Source of the DNA: CAVUAF01 sp963739375
Lineage (GTDB): Bacteria > Acidobacteriota > Terriglobia > Terriglobales > Acidobacteriaceae
Length of the DNA stretch: 64,000 nucleotides
Reading direction: 5' to 3'
NCBI GenBank assembly: GCA_963739375.1
Contig: CAVUAF010000020.1
Coordinates: 1-64,000, forward strand
A model generated the notes under the pieces. The model ran no database searches. It was not told the origin of the DNA and was given only the letters and a program-made list of their open reading frames with translations. Shown piece by piece: positions 33,573 through 47,190 of this stretch (the first letter of the stretch is position 1; every line of letters starts with the position of its first letter). A program made the position numbers and the translations under genes.

Positions 33573-34565
33573 ATGAAGAAGATTCGCGTTATTCAGTACG
33601 GAGTCGGGCCCATCGGCGCCGGCATGGTACGGCTGATGCTGCAAAAGCCGGAGCTGAAGATCGTGGGCGCCATTGATGTGGACCCCAAGAAGGCAGGCCA
33701 GGACCTGGGCCTGGTGGCGGGAGCGGAGAAGGAGATCGGGGTGAAGGTCAGCTCCGACGCGCGGGCCGTGCTCAAGAAAGGCGCCGACGTAGTGGTGCAC
33801 ACCACGGGGTCGTACCTGACCGATGTTGCCGAGCAGTTCAGGGAGTGCCTCCAGGCGGGGCTGCACGTGGTTTCGACTTGCGAGGAGCTGTCGTATCCCT
33901 TCCGCAAGCACCCCAAGCTCAGCCGGGAACTCGACCGACTGGCCCGCAAGCATAAGGTGGCGCTGCTGGGCACGGGGGTGAATCCGGGCTTCGCCATGGA
34001 TAAGCTGATCCTGACGCTGGCGACAGCATGCCAGAAGGTCACCAAGGCCAGCGCCCACCGCATCGTCAACGCCTCCAAACGGCGCCAGCCGCTGCAGAAG
34101 AAGATCGGCTCGGGAATGACGGTGGAGGAGTTCCATGCCCAGGTGAAGGCGGGGGTGATCAAGCACCACGGGCTGCCGGAATCGGTGGGCCTGGTGGCCG
34201 ACTCACTCGGGCTGAAGGTGGACAAGATCGAGGAAGTCATCGAGCCGGTGGTGGCCCAGGAGCGGGTGAAGACCGACTACTTCGACGTGCCCGCGGGCAG
34301 GGTGGTAGGCGTGCGGCAGGTAGCGCGCGGTACCGCCAAGGGCGAGGAGAATGTCACCCTCAAGCTGGAAATGTATCTGGGGGCGCCCGACTCGGTGGAC
34401 ACGGCCAGCATCAAAGGCACACCGGACCTGACGCTCACCGTTCCGGGCGGCATTCACGGCGACCTAGCGACGGCGGCCATCACGGTGAACTGCATCCCGG
34501 CGCTGTTTGAAGTCCCGCCGGGGCTGCGGACGTCCAAGGACATTCCGATGTGCTTCTTCCCTTGA
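33573..34565 (+). CDS. NAD(P)-dependent dehydrogenase, 2,4-diaminopentanoate dehydrogenase-like
   Basis: A 330-residue Rossmann-fold enzyme (RVIQYGVGPIGAGMVRLM at residues 5-22; VGAIDVDPKKAG follows) of the dihydrodipicolinate-reductase N-domain superfamily. VVHTTGSYL, STCEELSYPF and GTGVNPGFAMD recall 2,4-diaminopentanoate dehydrogenase of clostridial ornithine degradation. Homologues occur widely with unknown substrates. GGGAGG precedes ATG 33573. It is the only gene between the two tRNA-Asn repeats, and no ornithine-degradation partner is nearby. Confidence 0.8.
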   Translation: MKKIRVIQYGVGPIGAGMVRLMLQKPELKIVGAIDVDPKKAGQDLGLVAGAEKEIGVKVSSDARAVLKKGADVVVHTTGSYLTDVAEQFRECLQAGLHVVSTCEELSYPFRKHPKLSRELDRLARKHKVALLGTGVNPGFAMDKLILTLATACQKVTKASAHRIVNASKRRQPLQKKIGSGMTVEEFHAQVKAGVIKHHGLPESVGLVADSLGLKVDKIEEVIEPVVAQERVKTDYFDVPAGRVVGVRQVARGTAKGEENVTLKLEMYLGAPDSVDTASIKGTPDLTLTVPGGIHGDLATAAITVNCIPALFEVPPGLRTSKDIPMCFFP

Positions 34566-34662
34566 ATGGGAGAGTCTATTAAAGCCGGATTGTGATCCGT
34601 ATTCGAAAACGATCTATCGTCACCGAGCAAGTCAGCGGTGAGGGGGCGGCTGTCAGCAACTC

Positions 34663-34748
<86 letters not shown>

Positions 34749-34881
34749 GTGGCGGCGCGCCCTTGCGGGCGGCGTGCGTATTGTCAATTTCCTTTATATA
34801 CCAGTTTTTATCGGCTGGTCAAAGACGGGACTTCAGCCCGCTCGGCATGAATTCGCATCGCCCGGCGGCCCGCGCTGGCGC

Positions 34882-35838
<957 letters not shown>

Positions 35839-36007
35839 CGCTTCGCTGTTGTGGTCCGCGGCGGCATGCCAGATGGCGTGGGCCTGCGACGCAAGCATAC
35901 CCACTACGTAGCGGACGCCGGAGACAATCGCGGCTTCCGATCCTGCTTCCCGGCGGGGCGCACGCGCCGCTGCGACTGCTGGATGCACGGAATTGGGAAA
36001 CTGCCGG

Positions 36008-39512
<3,505 letters not shown>

Positions 39513-39667
39513 GGATGATGGATTAAGGAGACGCTCCCGGTCATTGTAGCGACAGCCACTGTGGAAATGCGGGGCGGAATTCACAATCGCCGAATTGTCA
39601 CGCCGATTTCTGCAGTTCCGCAGTCGCACGCACCGCGGTACGTCCGCGCCCCGCTCGGCGCGCGCAC

Positions 39668-39696
39668 AAAAAAGCGCGGAACTGACGCTCCGCGCT
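39668..39696 (-). terminator. Rho-independent terminator after the TPR gene
   Basis: An 8-bp stem (AGCGCGGA / TCCGCGCT) with an 8-base loop is followed on the minus strand by a run of T (six A on the plus strand at 39,668-39,673). It lies 22 bp after the stop of the TPR gene. Confidence 0.85.
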
Positions 39697-39717
39697 CCGC
39701 TGCGAGAATCGGTGGTA

Positions 39718-41028
39718 CTACTTTTTCTTCGCCGCGCCTTTCTTGGTGGCCACCGGAGGGCGCTTGGCGGGCGTAGTCGTTTTCGGCGTCACCAGTTGCC
39801 CCTCCCCCATGTGCACCATGAACGGGCTGGCGTCATACGTTGCAGGTTTGCCTTGGATAGGCACCATCGCGCCCTCCGCCGGCATCATCTTGGCCGGGAT
39901 GGGCGCCACCATGGTCAGCTCGATGTCGGCCTTGTTGGCCTCGACATCGTCGGCGCTCCCCGCCACCATCAGCTTGCTGGCGCTGCCGGTAATCAGCTTC
40001 GCTTGCAGCGCGATGGGCTGCCCCTTGATCGCGGTCCATACCTGGTCCGCCACCTGCTGGTTGCCCGAGGTGAGGATCAGCTGGATCTCGTCAAAGGACA
40101 TGTCCTTCACCTGCTTGCTCCCCGCAATCTGCGCCGCCAGTTCGGCGGGCGTCGGCGCCGGCGTCACCTTGAAGTCGGCGGGCGGGGTTGGCGCTGCCTT
40201 GGCCTGCGCGAGCAATTGCTCCAGCCCGTCGGCGGTGCCGTGGAAGCGGATGTACCGCGAGCGCACGTAGCGCGTGATGGCATTCGCCTGCTCCGGCGTG
40301 GCCGCCAGCGCCACCGCCCGTGCCCCGTACCAGAAGCCCATCGGGTTCATCGGCTGCTGCTCCAGGTAGGCCAGCGCCAGCGGATACACGCTGGTGATGT
40401 CGTTCGGGTTGGCCTGCACCGCGTTGCCGAGGTAGCGCTGCGCATCGGGATAATTCTTCAATTGCAGCGCGCAGAAGCCGGCCACGTTGTTGAAGATCGA
40501 GCCCATCTGCGCCTTGCGCTGTTCCCAGGCCGGCGCCGGCGTCCCTTCCGGCGGCGTCGCGGTCTGCAGCGCCTGCATGCCCTTCTGCGCGAAGTCAAGC
40601 CCCTCCTGCGCCAGTTGCGGCACCTGCTGCGCCGCCTGTCCGCTTTCGATCTTCGCCTTGGTGAAGTACGCCAGGATGGCCAGACCGGACAGGTTCCCCG
40701 GGTCCGCCTGCACCAGGCTGCGTGCGGTCGCTTCCAGCTTGGCAGCATCGCCGAGCTGCTGGTAGGTCCCCATCAGCGCCTCCAGCGCGTCGCTCTTCAC
40801 CACGCTGTTCGGGTACTGTTGCAGGAAGCCTTCCAGCGCCGCGGCCTTGGCGCGCACGTCGGCGGTTTGCAGGGCGTTGATATAGGCCTGGTATTCGGGC
40901 TGGTCCTTGATCTCTTTCTTTTGCGACTGCGGTGCCGGTTGCGCCGCCTGGTCGCTGGGACCGCCGGGCTCCTGCGCCAACACCATCGTCGTTGCCAGCG
41001 TTAACGCAATTAACAGCGCCTTCTTCAT
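39718..41028 (-). CDS. Secreted TPR-like protein of unknown function
   Basis: A 436-residue protein with a signal peptide (LLIALTLATTMVLAQ) and several tetratricopeptide-like helix pairs between residues 50 and 260 (ALEGFLQQYPNSVVKSDALE; YLGNAVQANPNDITSVYPLAL). The C-terminal beta-rich region ends in a Lys/Thr/Pro-rich tail. It probably sits in the periplasm as a protein-interaction scaffold. No catalytic motif is visible. The gap 41,029-41,482 upstream contains no gene that I can support, only its presumed promoter and that of the YtxH gene. Confidence 0.8.
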   Translation of the reverse strand: MKKALLIALTLATTMVLAQEPGGPSDQAAQPAPQSQKKEIKDQPEYQAYINALQTADVRAKAAALEGFLQQYPNSVVKSDALEALMGTYQQLGDAAKLEATARSLVQADPGNLSGLAILAYFTKAKIESGQAAQQVPQLAQEGLDFAQKGMQALQTATPPEGTPAPAWEQRKAQMGSIFNNVAGFCALQLKNYPDAQRYLGNAVQANPNDITSVYPLALAYLEQQPMNPMGFWYGARAVALAATPEQANAITRYVRSRYIRFHGTADGLEQLLAQAKAAPTPPADFKVTPAPTPAELAAQIAGSKQVKDMSFDEIQLILTSGNQQVADQVWTAIKGQPIALQAKLITGSASKLMVAGSADDVEANKADIELTMVAPIPAKMMPAEGAMVPIQGKPATYDASPFMVHMGEGQLVTPKTTTPAKRPPVATKKGAAKKK

Positions 41029-41482
41029 TCCTGGCTCCTTTGAGCGGTGGAAGAATCGAAAAGACTACGGACGCCTCTGCACGCCACTGCTTTCGTGCGC
41101 CAGCGTCTTATGATCGAGCCCGCATCCGCGACGCTCCCGGCCCGCCGGCGAAACGCCGCCGTCCCGCCGCGTCCGGCAACTCTCTACAAAGTTACGCAGT
41201 TTACCTATTGCCATGCTCCCGAGGCAAGATGAGTCTGACGGGCGATTCTTCCCTTGCTCCTTATGGATGTCCCGCCCGCCCCGCGGGATGGTTTCCTGTT
41301 GCTGAGAACCCCCGCCAGACGCCCGCTTTCACCTCATCCCACCTCTCCCAGGCCGGCGGGGACCCCGGCTTGCCGGCGCACCACGCACCAGCCGCACCCC
41401 CTCCGGGCGCGCCTGAATTCGCCATCCCGCCGCCCCAGTGCTAACATAGAGCGTTTTCGGAATCGTACTGAGGAGGCTTCTT

Positions 41483-41791
41483 ATGGCACGCGATGAAGGT
41501 GGCAATGGGTTCTTGTGGTTCCTGGCGGGTCTGGGCATCGGCGCCATCGTCGGGGTGCTGTACGCCCCGAAGTCGGGCGCGGAGACGCGCGAGACCCTGC
41601 GCCGCAACGCCGAAGAAGGCCGCGATTGGGCGGTGAGCACCGCCCGCCGCGCCAGCGAACAGGCCGGCGACTGGGTGGAGCGCGGCAAGGAAGCCGTCAA
41701 CCAGCAGAAGGAAACCTGGAACCAGGCCATCCAGGCGGGCAAGCAAGCGTATCGCGAGGCGACCGCCAGCGAGCCGGCACCCAAAGGCTGA
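41483..41791 (+). CDS. YtxH-domain protein
   Basis: A 102-residue protein with one N-terminal membrane helix (FLWFLAGLGIGAIVGVLYAP), the APKSGAETRETLR motif that defines YtxH proteins, and a helical charged tail likely to form a coiled coil. GAGGAGG precedes ATG 41483. YtxH proteins are small membrane-anchored, often stress-induced proteins of unclear function. It is followed by a DUF948-like gene, a common pairing. Confidence 0.9.
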   Translation: MARDEGGNGFLWFLAGLGIGAIVGVLYAPKSGAETRETLRRNAEEGRDWAVSTARRASEQAGDWVERGKEAVNQQKETWNQAIQAGKQAYREATASEPAPKG

Positions 41792-41965
41792 TGTGCCGCG
41801 TTGCACCCTTGCTGGTGCGACCGTTGTGTGACCTTTGGGTCCATGGTGGTTTGGCTTTCTCGCCCCCAGGACACAAGGCGCCACGGGTCAGAGTTTCCGT
41901 TCGCTGAAAGTCCGGCGAACGGCAGATACTCGCGTCAGTAGCAAAGGATTTCGCGAGCGCATCCC

Positions 41966-42481
41966 ATGGAGACTCTTCTCACCGTATTCATCATCGTCAC
42001 CGCGGTCGCTATCGTCATCCAGATGGCGGTACTCGTCGCTCTCTACGCCAGCGTGAAGAAGACCGGCGAACGCGTACAGACGCTCGCCACTCAGTTCGAA
42101 CAGCAGGGCCTTCCCACGCTCCAGATGGCGCGCGAGCTGCTCGCGGAAAATGGCCCCAAGATCAAGGCGATGGTGGAAAACGCCAACGCCACCATCACCA
42201 ACGTGCGCGAGCAGGTGCATCGCCTCGACGCTACCGTGACCAACATCGTGGACCGCACCCGGCTGCAGGTGATCCGCGCCGATGAGCTGGTGACCCGCAC
42301 CATCGACGCGGTCGAGGAAACAACCGACTTGGTTCAGCATACGGTGATTTCGCCGGTGCGCGCCGTCGCGGGTGTGCTGCAAGGCATCACCGTCGGCGCC
42401 GGCGCCCTCCTCGGCACCTTCCGCCGCCGCCCCCGCCCCCGCCAGGGCACCCGCGAGGAAGAAGAAGAGATGTTCATCTAG
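41966..42481 (+). CDS. DUF948-like membrane-anchored coiled-coil protein
   Basis: A 171-residue protein with one N-terminal helix (TVFIIVTAVAIVIQMAVLVALY) followed by a long helical segment with heptad-like spacing (about 30-125) and a basic then acidic C-terminal tail. This matches DUF948/YoxC-like proteins that accompany YtxH. Function is unknown; a role at the envelope is inferred from the architecture. It lies 174 bp after the YtxH gene on the same strand. Confidence 0.75.
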   Translation: METLLTVFIIVTAVAIVIQMAVLVALYASVKKTGERVQTLATQFEQQGLPTLQMARELLAENGPKIKAMVENANATITNVREQVHRLDATVTNIVDRTRLQVIRADELVTRTIDAVEETTDLVQHTVISPVRAVAGVLQGITVGAGALLGTFRRRPRPRQGTREEEEEMFI

Positions 42482-42537
42482 GAGCCAGTGCTGAGTCCAG
42501 ACGCTGGTTTCACGCGCTCCTCGGAACTCGGTACACC

Positions 42538-43650
42538 TCAGGCAATCCAGCCGCCCCCCACCACCAGGTCTCCCTGATAGAAAACGACCGCCTGCCCGGG
42601 CGCGATGGCGCGCTGGGGCGCGTGGAAGGTGACCAGAACTTCGTCGTCGCCCGCAGGCTCCACCGTCGCCGGCGCCGGCGGGTGCTGGTGGCGGATCTTG
42701 GCTTCGACGGCCAGCGGCCCGGCGAGCTTCTCGATCGCAATCCAGTTCAAGCGCCGCGCCCGCAGCGTGGGCGCGTGCAACGCGGCATCCTCCCCCACCA
42801 CTACCTGGTGCTGATCGCCGCGCAGTTCGACCACGTACAGCGGCGACCCGGTCGCCACCCCCAACCCCTTGCGCTGCCCCACGGTGAAGTTGTGAATCCC
42901 GGCGTGTTCACCGATGACTTCGCCGGAGGTCGTGACCAGTTCGCCCGCGGTGTCGGGCAGGCTCTCCCCCTGCTCGGCCAGATAAGCGTCGAGGAAGCGC
43001 TTGTAGTCGCCGCCGGGCACGAAGCAGATTTCCTGGGAGTCCGGCTTTTCCGCCAGCGCCAGCCCATGCTGCCGCGCCAACTCGCGCACCTCGTCCTTGC
43101 GCAATTCGCCCAGCGGAAACAGCGACCGGCTGAGTTGCTCCTGCGTCAGCCCGAAAAGGAAGTAGGTCTGGTCCTTGGCGCGGTCCGCGGGACGCAGCAG
43201 CAGCCAGCGCTGCCGCTCGTCGCTCCACGCCACCCGCGCATAGTGGCCGGTGGCGATGCGCTCGGCGCCGATTTGCCGCGCCGTGGTCAGCAACTGGTCA
43301 AACTTCAAGTGATTGTTGCAGAGTGCGCACGGAATCGGCGTGCGCCCCGAGAGATAGTCGCTCACGAACGGCCGCACCACCTCCTGCTCGAAGCGCTCTT
43401 CCTGGTTGACCACGTAGTACGGGATGCCAAGCTGCTCGGCCACCCGCCGCGCGTCATACACGTCGTCAATCGAGCAGCACCGCCCCTGCACCGATTCCGG
43501 CATGCCCTCGCGCCCCGCCAGCCGCCGCTGGTTCCAGAGCTGCAGCGTCAGCCCGACGACCGCGTGCCCCTGGGCGCGCAGCAGGGCCGCGACCGTGGAG
43601 GAGTCCACCCCCCCGGACATGGCGACGGCGATGGTGTCATTGGCAGGCAT
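42538..43650 (-). CDS. mnmA: tRNA-specific 2-thiouridylase MnmA
   Basis: A 370-residue MnmA with the PP-loop AMSGGVDSS at residues 9-17, the catalytic Cys of PCALCNNHLKF, TGHYARV, and the second catalytic Cys in SQEICFVPGGDY. It adds sulphur to U34 of Lys, Glu and Gln tRNAs, using sulphur delivered from a cysteine desulfurase; a desulfurase gene lies 770 bp upstream on the same strand, separated by one hypothetical gene. ATG 43650 is the natural start. Confidence 0.96.
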   Translation of the reverse strand: MPANDTIAVAMSGGVDSSTVAALLRAQGHAVVGLTLQLWNQRRLAGREGMPESVQGRCCSIDDVYDARRVAEQLGIPYYVVNQEERFEQEVVRPFVSDYLSGRTPIPCALCNNHLKFDQLLTTARQIGAERIATGHYARVAWSDERQRWLLLRPADRAKDQTYFLFGLTQEQLSRSLFPLGELRKDEVRELARQHGLALAEKPDSQEICFVPGGDYKRFLDAYLAEQGESLPDTAGELVTTSGEVIGEHAGIHNFTVGQRKGLGVATGSPLYVVELRGDQHQVVVGEDAALHAPTLRARRLNWIAIEKLAGPLAVEAKIRHQHPPAPATVEPAGDDEVLVTFHAPQRAIAPGQAVVFYQGDLVVGGGWIA

Positions 43651-43667
43651 GCGAAACCAGCGCTACA

Positions 43668-43725
43668 GATCTGCACAGATTTTCACGGATCTTGATCAAA
43701 GTTCATCCGTGTAAATCCGTGGCCA
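43668..43725. repeat. Imperfect repeat of an ATCCGTG-type motif
   Basis: Upstream of mnmA, related words occur in tandem: CAGATTTTCACGGATCTT, then GTTCATCCGTGTAAATCCGTGG. The CACGGAT/ATCCGTG words are inverted copies. It resembles dispersed intergenic repeats of some environmental genomes; copy number cannot be judged from one window. Confidence 0.35.
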
Positions 43726-43736
43726 AAACAGCACAA

Positions 43737-43756
43737 CGGCCGCAGACAGGCGGCCG
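43737..43756 (-). terminator. Possible terminator of the hypothetical gene at 43,785
   Basis: A 7-bp GC stem (CGGCCGC / GCGGCCG) with a 6-base loop lies 28 bp after the stop, followed on the minus strand by GTGCTGTTTTGG. The T-run is short and displaced. Confidence 0.4.
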
Positions 43757-43784
43757 CCACGCACTGCACATCACAATTATGGCT

Positions 43785-44297
43785 CTATTGCCGAAGCTGG
43801 CCCACTGCATTAGCTATGCCGACGTTGGTTGCCGCAGACGCCCTCTCCAGCACGAATTTCCCATTCGGAAGAACACTCAACACCTGTTCGTCCGGCATGA
43901 AGAGCATCCACAGAGCGCTGTTTTCTAGTCCTTGCATGCCCGAATCTGGTGGGTAGGGAGAACATACTAATCGGACGGTTCCAAAAGAAAAGACTGTGGT
44001 TTGCCGCTTTGGATCCAAGCAAACTGAAGTTAGGGGATATCTTTCGAGGTTTCTGACGGCCCGCTCAATAAGATTTCGAGCGCTCTCAGAGTTCACTTTT
44101 TCTCTTTCGTTTGCGAGCAGCTTCCAATCACATTGATGAATCCAAAGATGCCAGCGACCGTATGTGTGACTGAATTTCTTGACCGCAGGCCGGCCGAAAT
44201 CAAACGTCAAGAAGCTGCCCCAACCCAGACGTACACGCCAAGGTTTCTCATTCAAGACCGGCTCGAAATATCTTTCGAAAGCACGCGTACTGTTCAA
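43785..44297 (-). CDS. Hypothetical protein, 170 residues
   Basis: I do not recognise a family. The protein is soluble, with many aromatic residues (WHLWIHQCDWKLL) and no signal peptide or membrane helix. The surrounding DNA is visibly richer in A and T than the mnmA and desulfurase genes on either side, and the gene separates two functionally linked genes, so it looks acquired. A role as an orphan immunity or other accessory protein is possible but unsupported. No clear ribosome site is seen; the start may lie further in. Confidence 0.55.
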   Translation of the reverse strand: MNSTRAFERYFEPVLNEKPWRVRLGWGSFLTFDFGRPAVKKFSHTYGRWHLWIHQCDWKLLANEREKVNSESARNLIERAVRNLERYPLTSVCLDPKRQTTVFSFGTVRLVCSPYPPDSGMQGLENSALWMLFMPDEQVLSVLPNGKFVLERASAATNVGIANAVGQLRQ

Positions 44298-44420
44298 AGC
44301 TACTCCAGGAAAAGGGCAAGTCCCACTTCTACAATTCCATCAAGGTCGCAACCCTGTCCGGTAATCTCGCGATGTAACCTCTGGATTTCATCGTTGTCCA
44401 GACGGCGGCCCAACATCTTC

Positions 44421-45641
44421 TCAACTCGCCGCACTGCCTCGTCGAACTGGCGGTTCTGATCTCGGTTCGTCATCGGCGACGCGGTCTTCGGGACGATTAT
44501 ACGCGGGACTCAACTCCCGCAGCCGCGCCACCGTCTCCGGCAGCAGGACGAGTGCCAGGTCCACGTCGGCGCTGGTGGTTTGTCTGCCGAGCGAAAACCG
44601 GATCGACGACCGCGCCCGGTCCGCCGAGAGTCCCATCGCGGTCAGGACGTGGGACGGCTCGACCGCGCCGGAAGAACACGCGGCGCCACTCGAAACCGCC
44701 ACCCCCTTCAGGTCGAGCGCAATGACCAGCGCCTCGCCCTCGATGTAATCGAAGCGAATGTTGGTGGTGTTGGGGGTGCGCGGCGCGCCTTCGCCGTTCA
44801 CGCCCGTCGCCCCGATCTGGTCGAGGATCGCCCGCTCCATGCGGTCGCGCAGCGCTGCCATGGCCTGGTTCCGGCCCGCCGCCAGCCACTCGGACGCCAT
44901 CTCCGCCGCCTTGCCCAGGGCCACGATGCCGGGAACATTCTCCGTGCCTGCGCGCCGCGAGCGCTCGTGCCGCCCGCCGTAAAGCTGGGGCTGCAACTGC
45001 GTTCCCTTCTTCACAAAGAGCGCGCCAACGCCCTTGGGCGCGTGCAGCTTGTGGCCCGAGATGGTGAGCAGGTCGCAGCCCAGCTGGGCGACGTCAAGCG
45101 GTATTTTCCCGGCCGCCTGCACCGCGTCGGTGTGGAACCAGACGTCGGCCTCGGCGGCGATGCGGCCGATTTCGGCGAGCGGCTGCACCACGCCGGTCTC
45201 ATTGTTGGCCGTCATGATGGTGATCAGGCGCGTACTCGGGCGCAGCGCGCGTCGCACCTCGTCCGGCGCGACCAAGCCGCGGCTGTCCACCGCCAGGTAG
45301 GTAATCGCGCAGCCCAGCTCTTCCAGCCGCTGGCACGATCTCATCACCGCCTCGTGCTCGATGGCGCTGGTGAGCACGTGGTCCCCCGGCCGCACCAGCC
45401 CGAAGAGGGCCAGGTTGTCGCCCTCGGTGCCGCCGCTGGTGAAGACGATCTCGGCGGCCCGCGCATTCACCAGCTTCGCCACCGCGTCGCGCGCGCGCTC
45501 CACCGCCGCCCGCGCATCCTGTCCAAAGCGATGCACCGACGATGCGTTCCCGTATTGCTCGAGGAAGTACGGCCGCATCGCCTCGAACACCTCGGGCAGG
45601 AGGGGCGTGGTGGCGTTGTTGTCGAGATAGACCCGCTGCAT
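44421..45641 (-). CDS. iscS: Cysteine desulfurase (NifS/IscS family)
   Basis: A 406-residue PLP enzyme beginning YLDNNATTP. The PLP lysine is Lys198 in SGHKLHAPKG, and the active cysteine is Cys322 in SSGAACSSGAVEPSHVL, whose longer loop marks the NifS/IscS class rather than SufS. It takes sulphur from cysteine for iron-sulphur clusters and tRNA thiolation, fitting the nearby mnmA. No iscU follows. The C-terminus carries a charged extension of about 25 residues. Confidence 0.94.
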   Translation of the reverse strand: MQRVYLDNNATTPLLPEVFEAMRPYFLEQYGNASSVHRFGQDARAAVERARDAVAKLVNARAAEIVFTSGGTEGDNLALFGLVRPGDHVLTSAIEHEAVMRSCQRLEELGCAITYLAVDSRGLVAPDEVRRALRPSTRLITIMTANNETGVVQPLAEIGRIAAEADVWFHTDAVQAAGKIPLDVAQLGCDLLTISGHKLHAPKGVGALFVKKGTQLQPQLYGGRHERSRRAGTENVPGIVALGKAAEMASEWLAAGRNQAMAALRDRMERAILDQIGATGVNGEGAPRTPNTTNIRFDYIEGEALVIALDLKGVAVSSGAACSSGAVEPSHVLTAMGLSADRARSSIRFSLGRQTTSADVDLALVLLPETVARLRELSPAYNRPEDRVADDEPRSEPPVRRGSAAS

Positions 45642-45810
45642 GCTCTCCCGATTCTACGACCTGGCGGTCGGCGACCCCGTTGCCGCATCCCGTCGCGCGC
45701 AGCGAGGCGGGAACCCTGCCGGGCCCGCGATGCCGGGTACGGCAGGGCGCCCTCGCTTGCGCGCGGGGTATTTCCGCTGCACTCCCGCGGTCCGCGACGC
45801 AGCCGGACCG

Positions 45811-47016
45811 CTACAGCCTCTCCTTCGTCCAGCGCTCGACCTTGTCGAGCGCCTTGTTGATGTTCTCGTACGAATTGGCGATGCTGAAGCGCAGGTAGCC
45901 TTCGCCGTACTCGCCGAACGCCGTCCCCGCCAGGCACGCCACGCCCGCTTCTTCCAGCAGCGCGTCCGCCAGCTGCTTCGCGGTGCGGCCGGTGCCGCTG
46001 ATATTCGGGAAGCAGTAGAACGCGCCCTTGGGCGCCCGGCACGAGAACCCGGGAATGCGGTTGATGCGCTCCACGAACAGGTCGCGCCGCCGCAGGAACT
46101 CCCGCCGCATCTTCTCCACCGAATCCTGCGGGCCGCGCAGTGCCGCGATGCCGGCCATCTGCGTGAAGCTCGCGGTGCACGAGTTGCAGTTGGTCATGAG
46201 GCGCGCGATGTGCGAGGCAAAGTCCGCGCGCATCACCCCGTAGCCCATGCGCCACCCGGTCATGGCGTAGGTCTTCGAGAAGCCGTCCAGCAGGATGGTG
46301 CGGTCCTTGAAGTCGGGCTGCGCGATGATGGAGTGGTGCTCGCCCTCGAAGATCAGGCGGCTGTAGATCTCGTCGGAGAGCACGGCGATATTACGGTCGC
46401 CCACCGCGGCCGCGATGTCGCGCACGTCTTCGGCGTTCAGCATGCCTCCGGTCGGGTTCTGCGGCGAGTTCAGGATAATGAGCTTGGTGCGGTCGTTGAT
46501 AAGGTCCGCCAGCTCGTTTACGTCGAGCCGGAAATCCATCTCCTCGCGCAGCCGGATGGGCACTCCGCGCGCGTTCAGGAAATGGATCATGGATTCATAA
46601 ATAGGAAAGCCGGGATTGGGATAGATGACTTCGTCGCCTTCTTCCAGCAGGGCGAGCAGGGGAAAGAAGATGATCGGCTTGCCGCCGGGAACGACCACGA
46701 CTTCCTCGGGCTTGACGGCAACGCCGCGGGTCTGGGAGATGTATTCGGCCACCGCTTCCCGCAACGCCGGCAGACCGGCCGAGGGGCCGTAATGCGTCCA
46801 GCCGGCGCGCAGGGCGTCGATGGCGGCTTCAACCACGTTGGACGGGGTATCGAAATCGGGTTCGCCGATCTCCAGGTGGACGATGTCGCGCCCTTTGGCT
46901 TCCAGTGCGCGCGCGCGCACCAGCACCTCGAACGCGGTCTCGGTACCCAGCCGCGCCATCCGCTCTGCCACCGGCAGAGGATGCGTCGCGCGGCCCTCAG
47001 TGATGGTGGGTGTCAT
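45811..47016 (-). CDS. Class I/II aminotransferase
   Basis: A 401-residue fold-type I aminotransferase of the aspartate aminotransferase class. ATG 47016 has a strong GAGGTGA site; the frame upstream of it is not conserved. IVHLEIGEPDFDTP lies near the N-terminus, NSPQNPTGG is the substrate and PLP region, and the PLP lysine is in DGFSKTYAMTGWRMGY. Substrate preference (aspartate, alanine or aromatic) cannot be read. The cysteine desulfurase gene follows 170 bp later on the same strand. Confidence 0.92.
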   Translation of the reverse strand: MTPTITEGRATHPLPVAERMARLGTETAFEVLVRARALEAKGRDIVHLEIGEPDFDTPSNVVEAAIDALRAGWTHYGPSAGLPALREAVAEYISQTRGVAVKPEEVVVVPGGKPIIFFPLLALLEEGDEVIYPNPGFPIYESMIHFLNARGVPIRLREEMDFRLDVNELADLINDRTKLIILNSPQNPTGGMLNAEDVRDIAAAVGDRNIAVLSDEIYSRLIFEGEHHSIIAQPDFKDRTILLDGFSKTYAMTGWRMGYGVMRADFASHIARLMTNCNSCTASFTQMAGIAALRGPQDSVEKMRREFLRRRDLFVERINRIPGFSCRAPKGAFYCFPNISGTGRTAKQLADALLEEAGVACLAGTAFGEYGEGYLRFSIANSYENINKALDKVERWTKERL

Positions 47017-47190
47017 GGGGTCACCTCGTTGCTCCGGAAACTCTTTATTATACGAGCGCGCTACCGGGAAGCGAGCGCAATCCACGGCGCCGCGACGCAA
47101 GCCGCGCGGCGGCCCGCGTTCCCAACTGTTATAATCGGGAGTTTCCAAGCCACTTTGGACCTTCCATTCCACACGGGGGAGCACTTCGTC

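Noticed and set aside
45640..47190. A 517-codon upstream extension of the lipoprotein gene
   Set aside because: It lies antisense to the aminotransferase. The lipoprotein signal and a ribosome site place the true start at TTG 47191.
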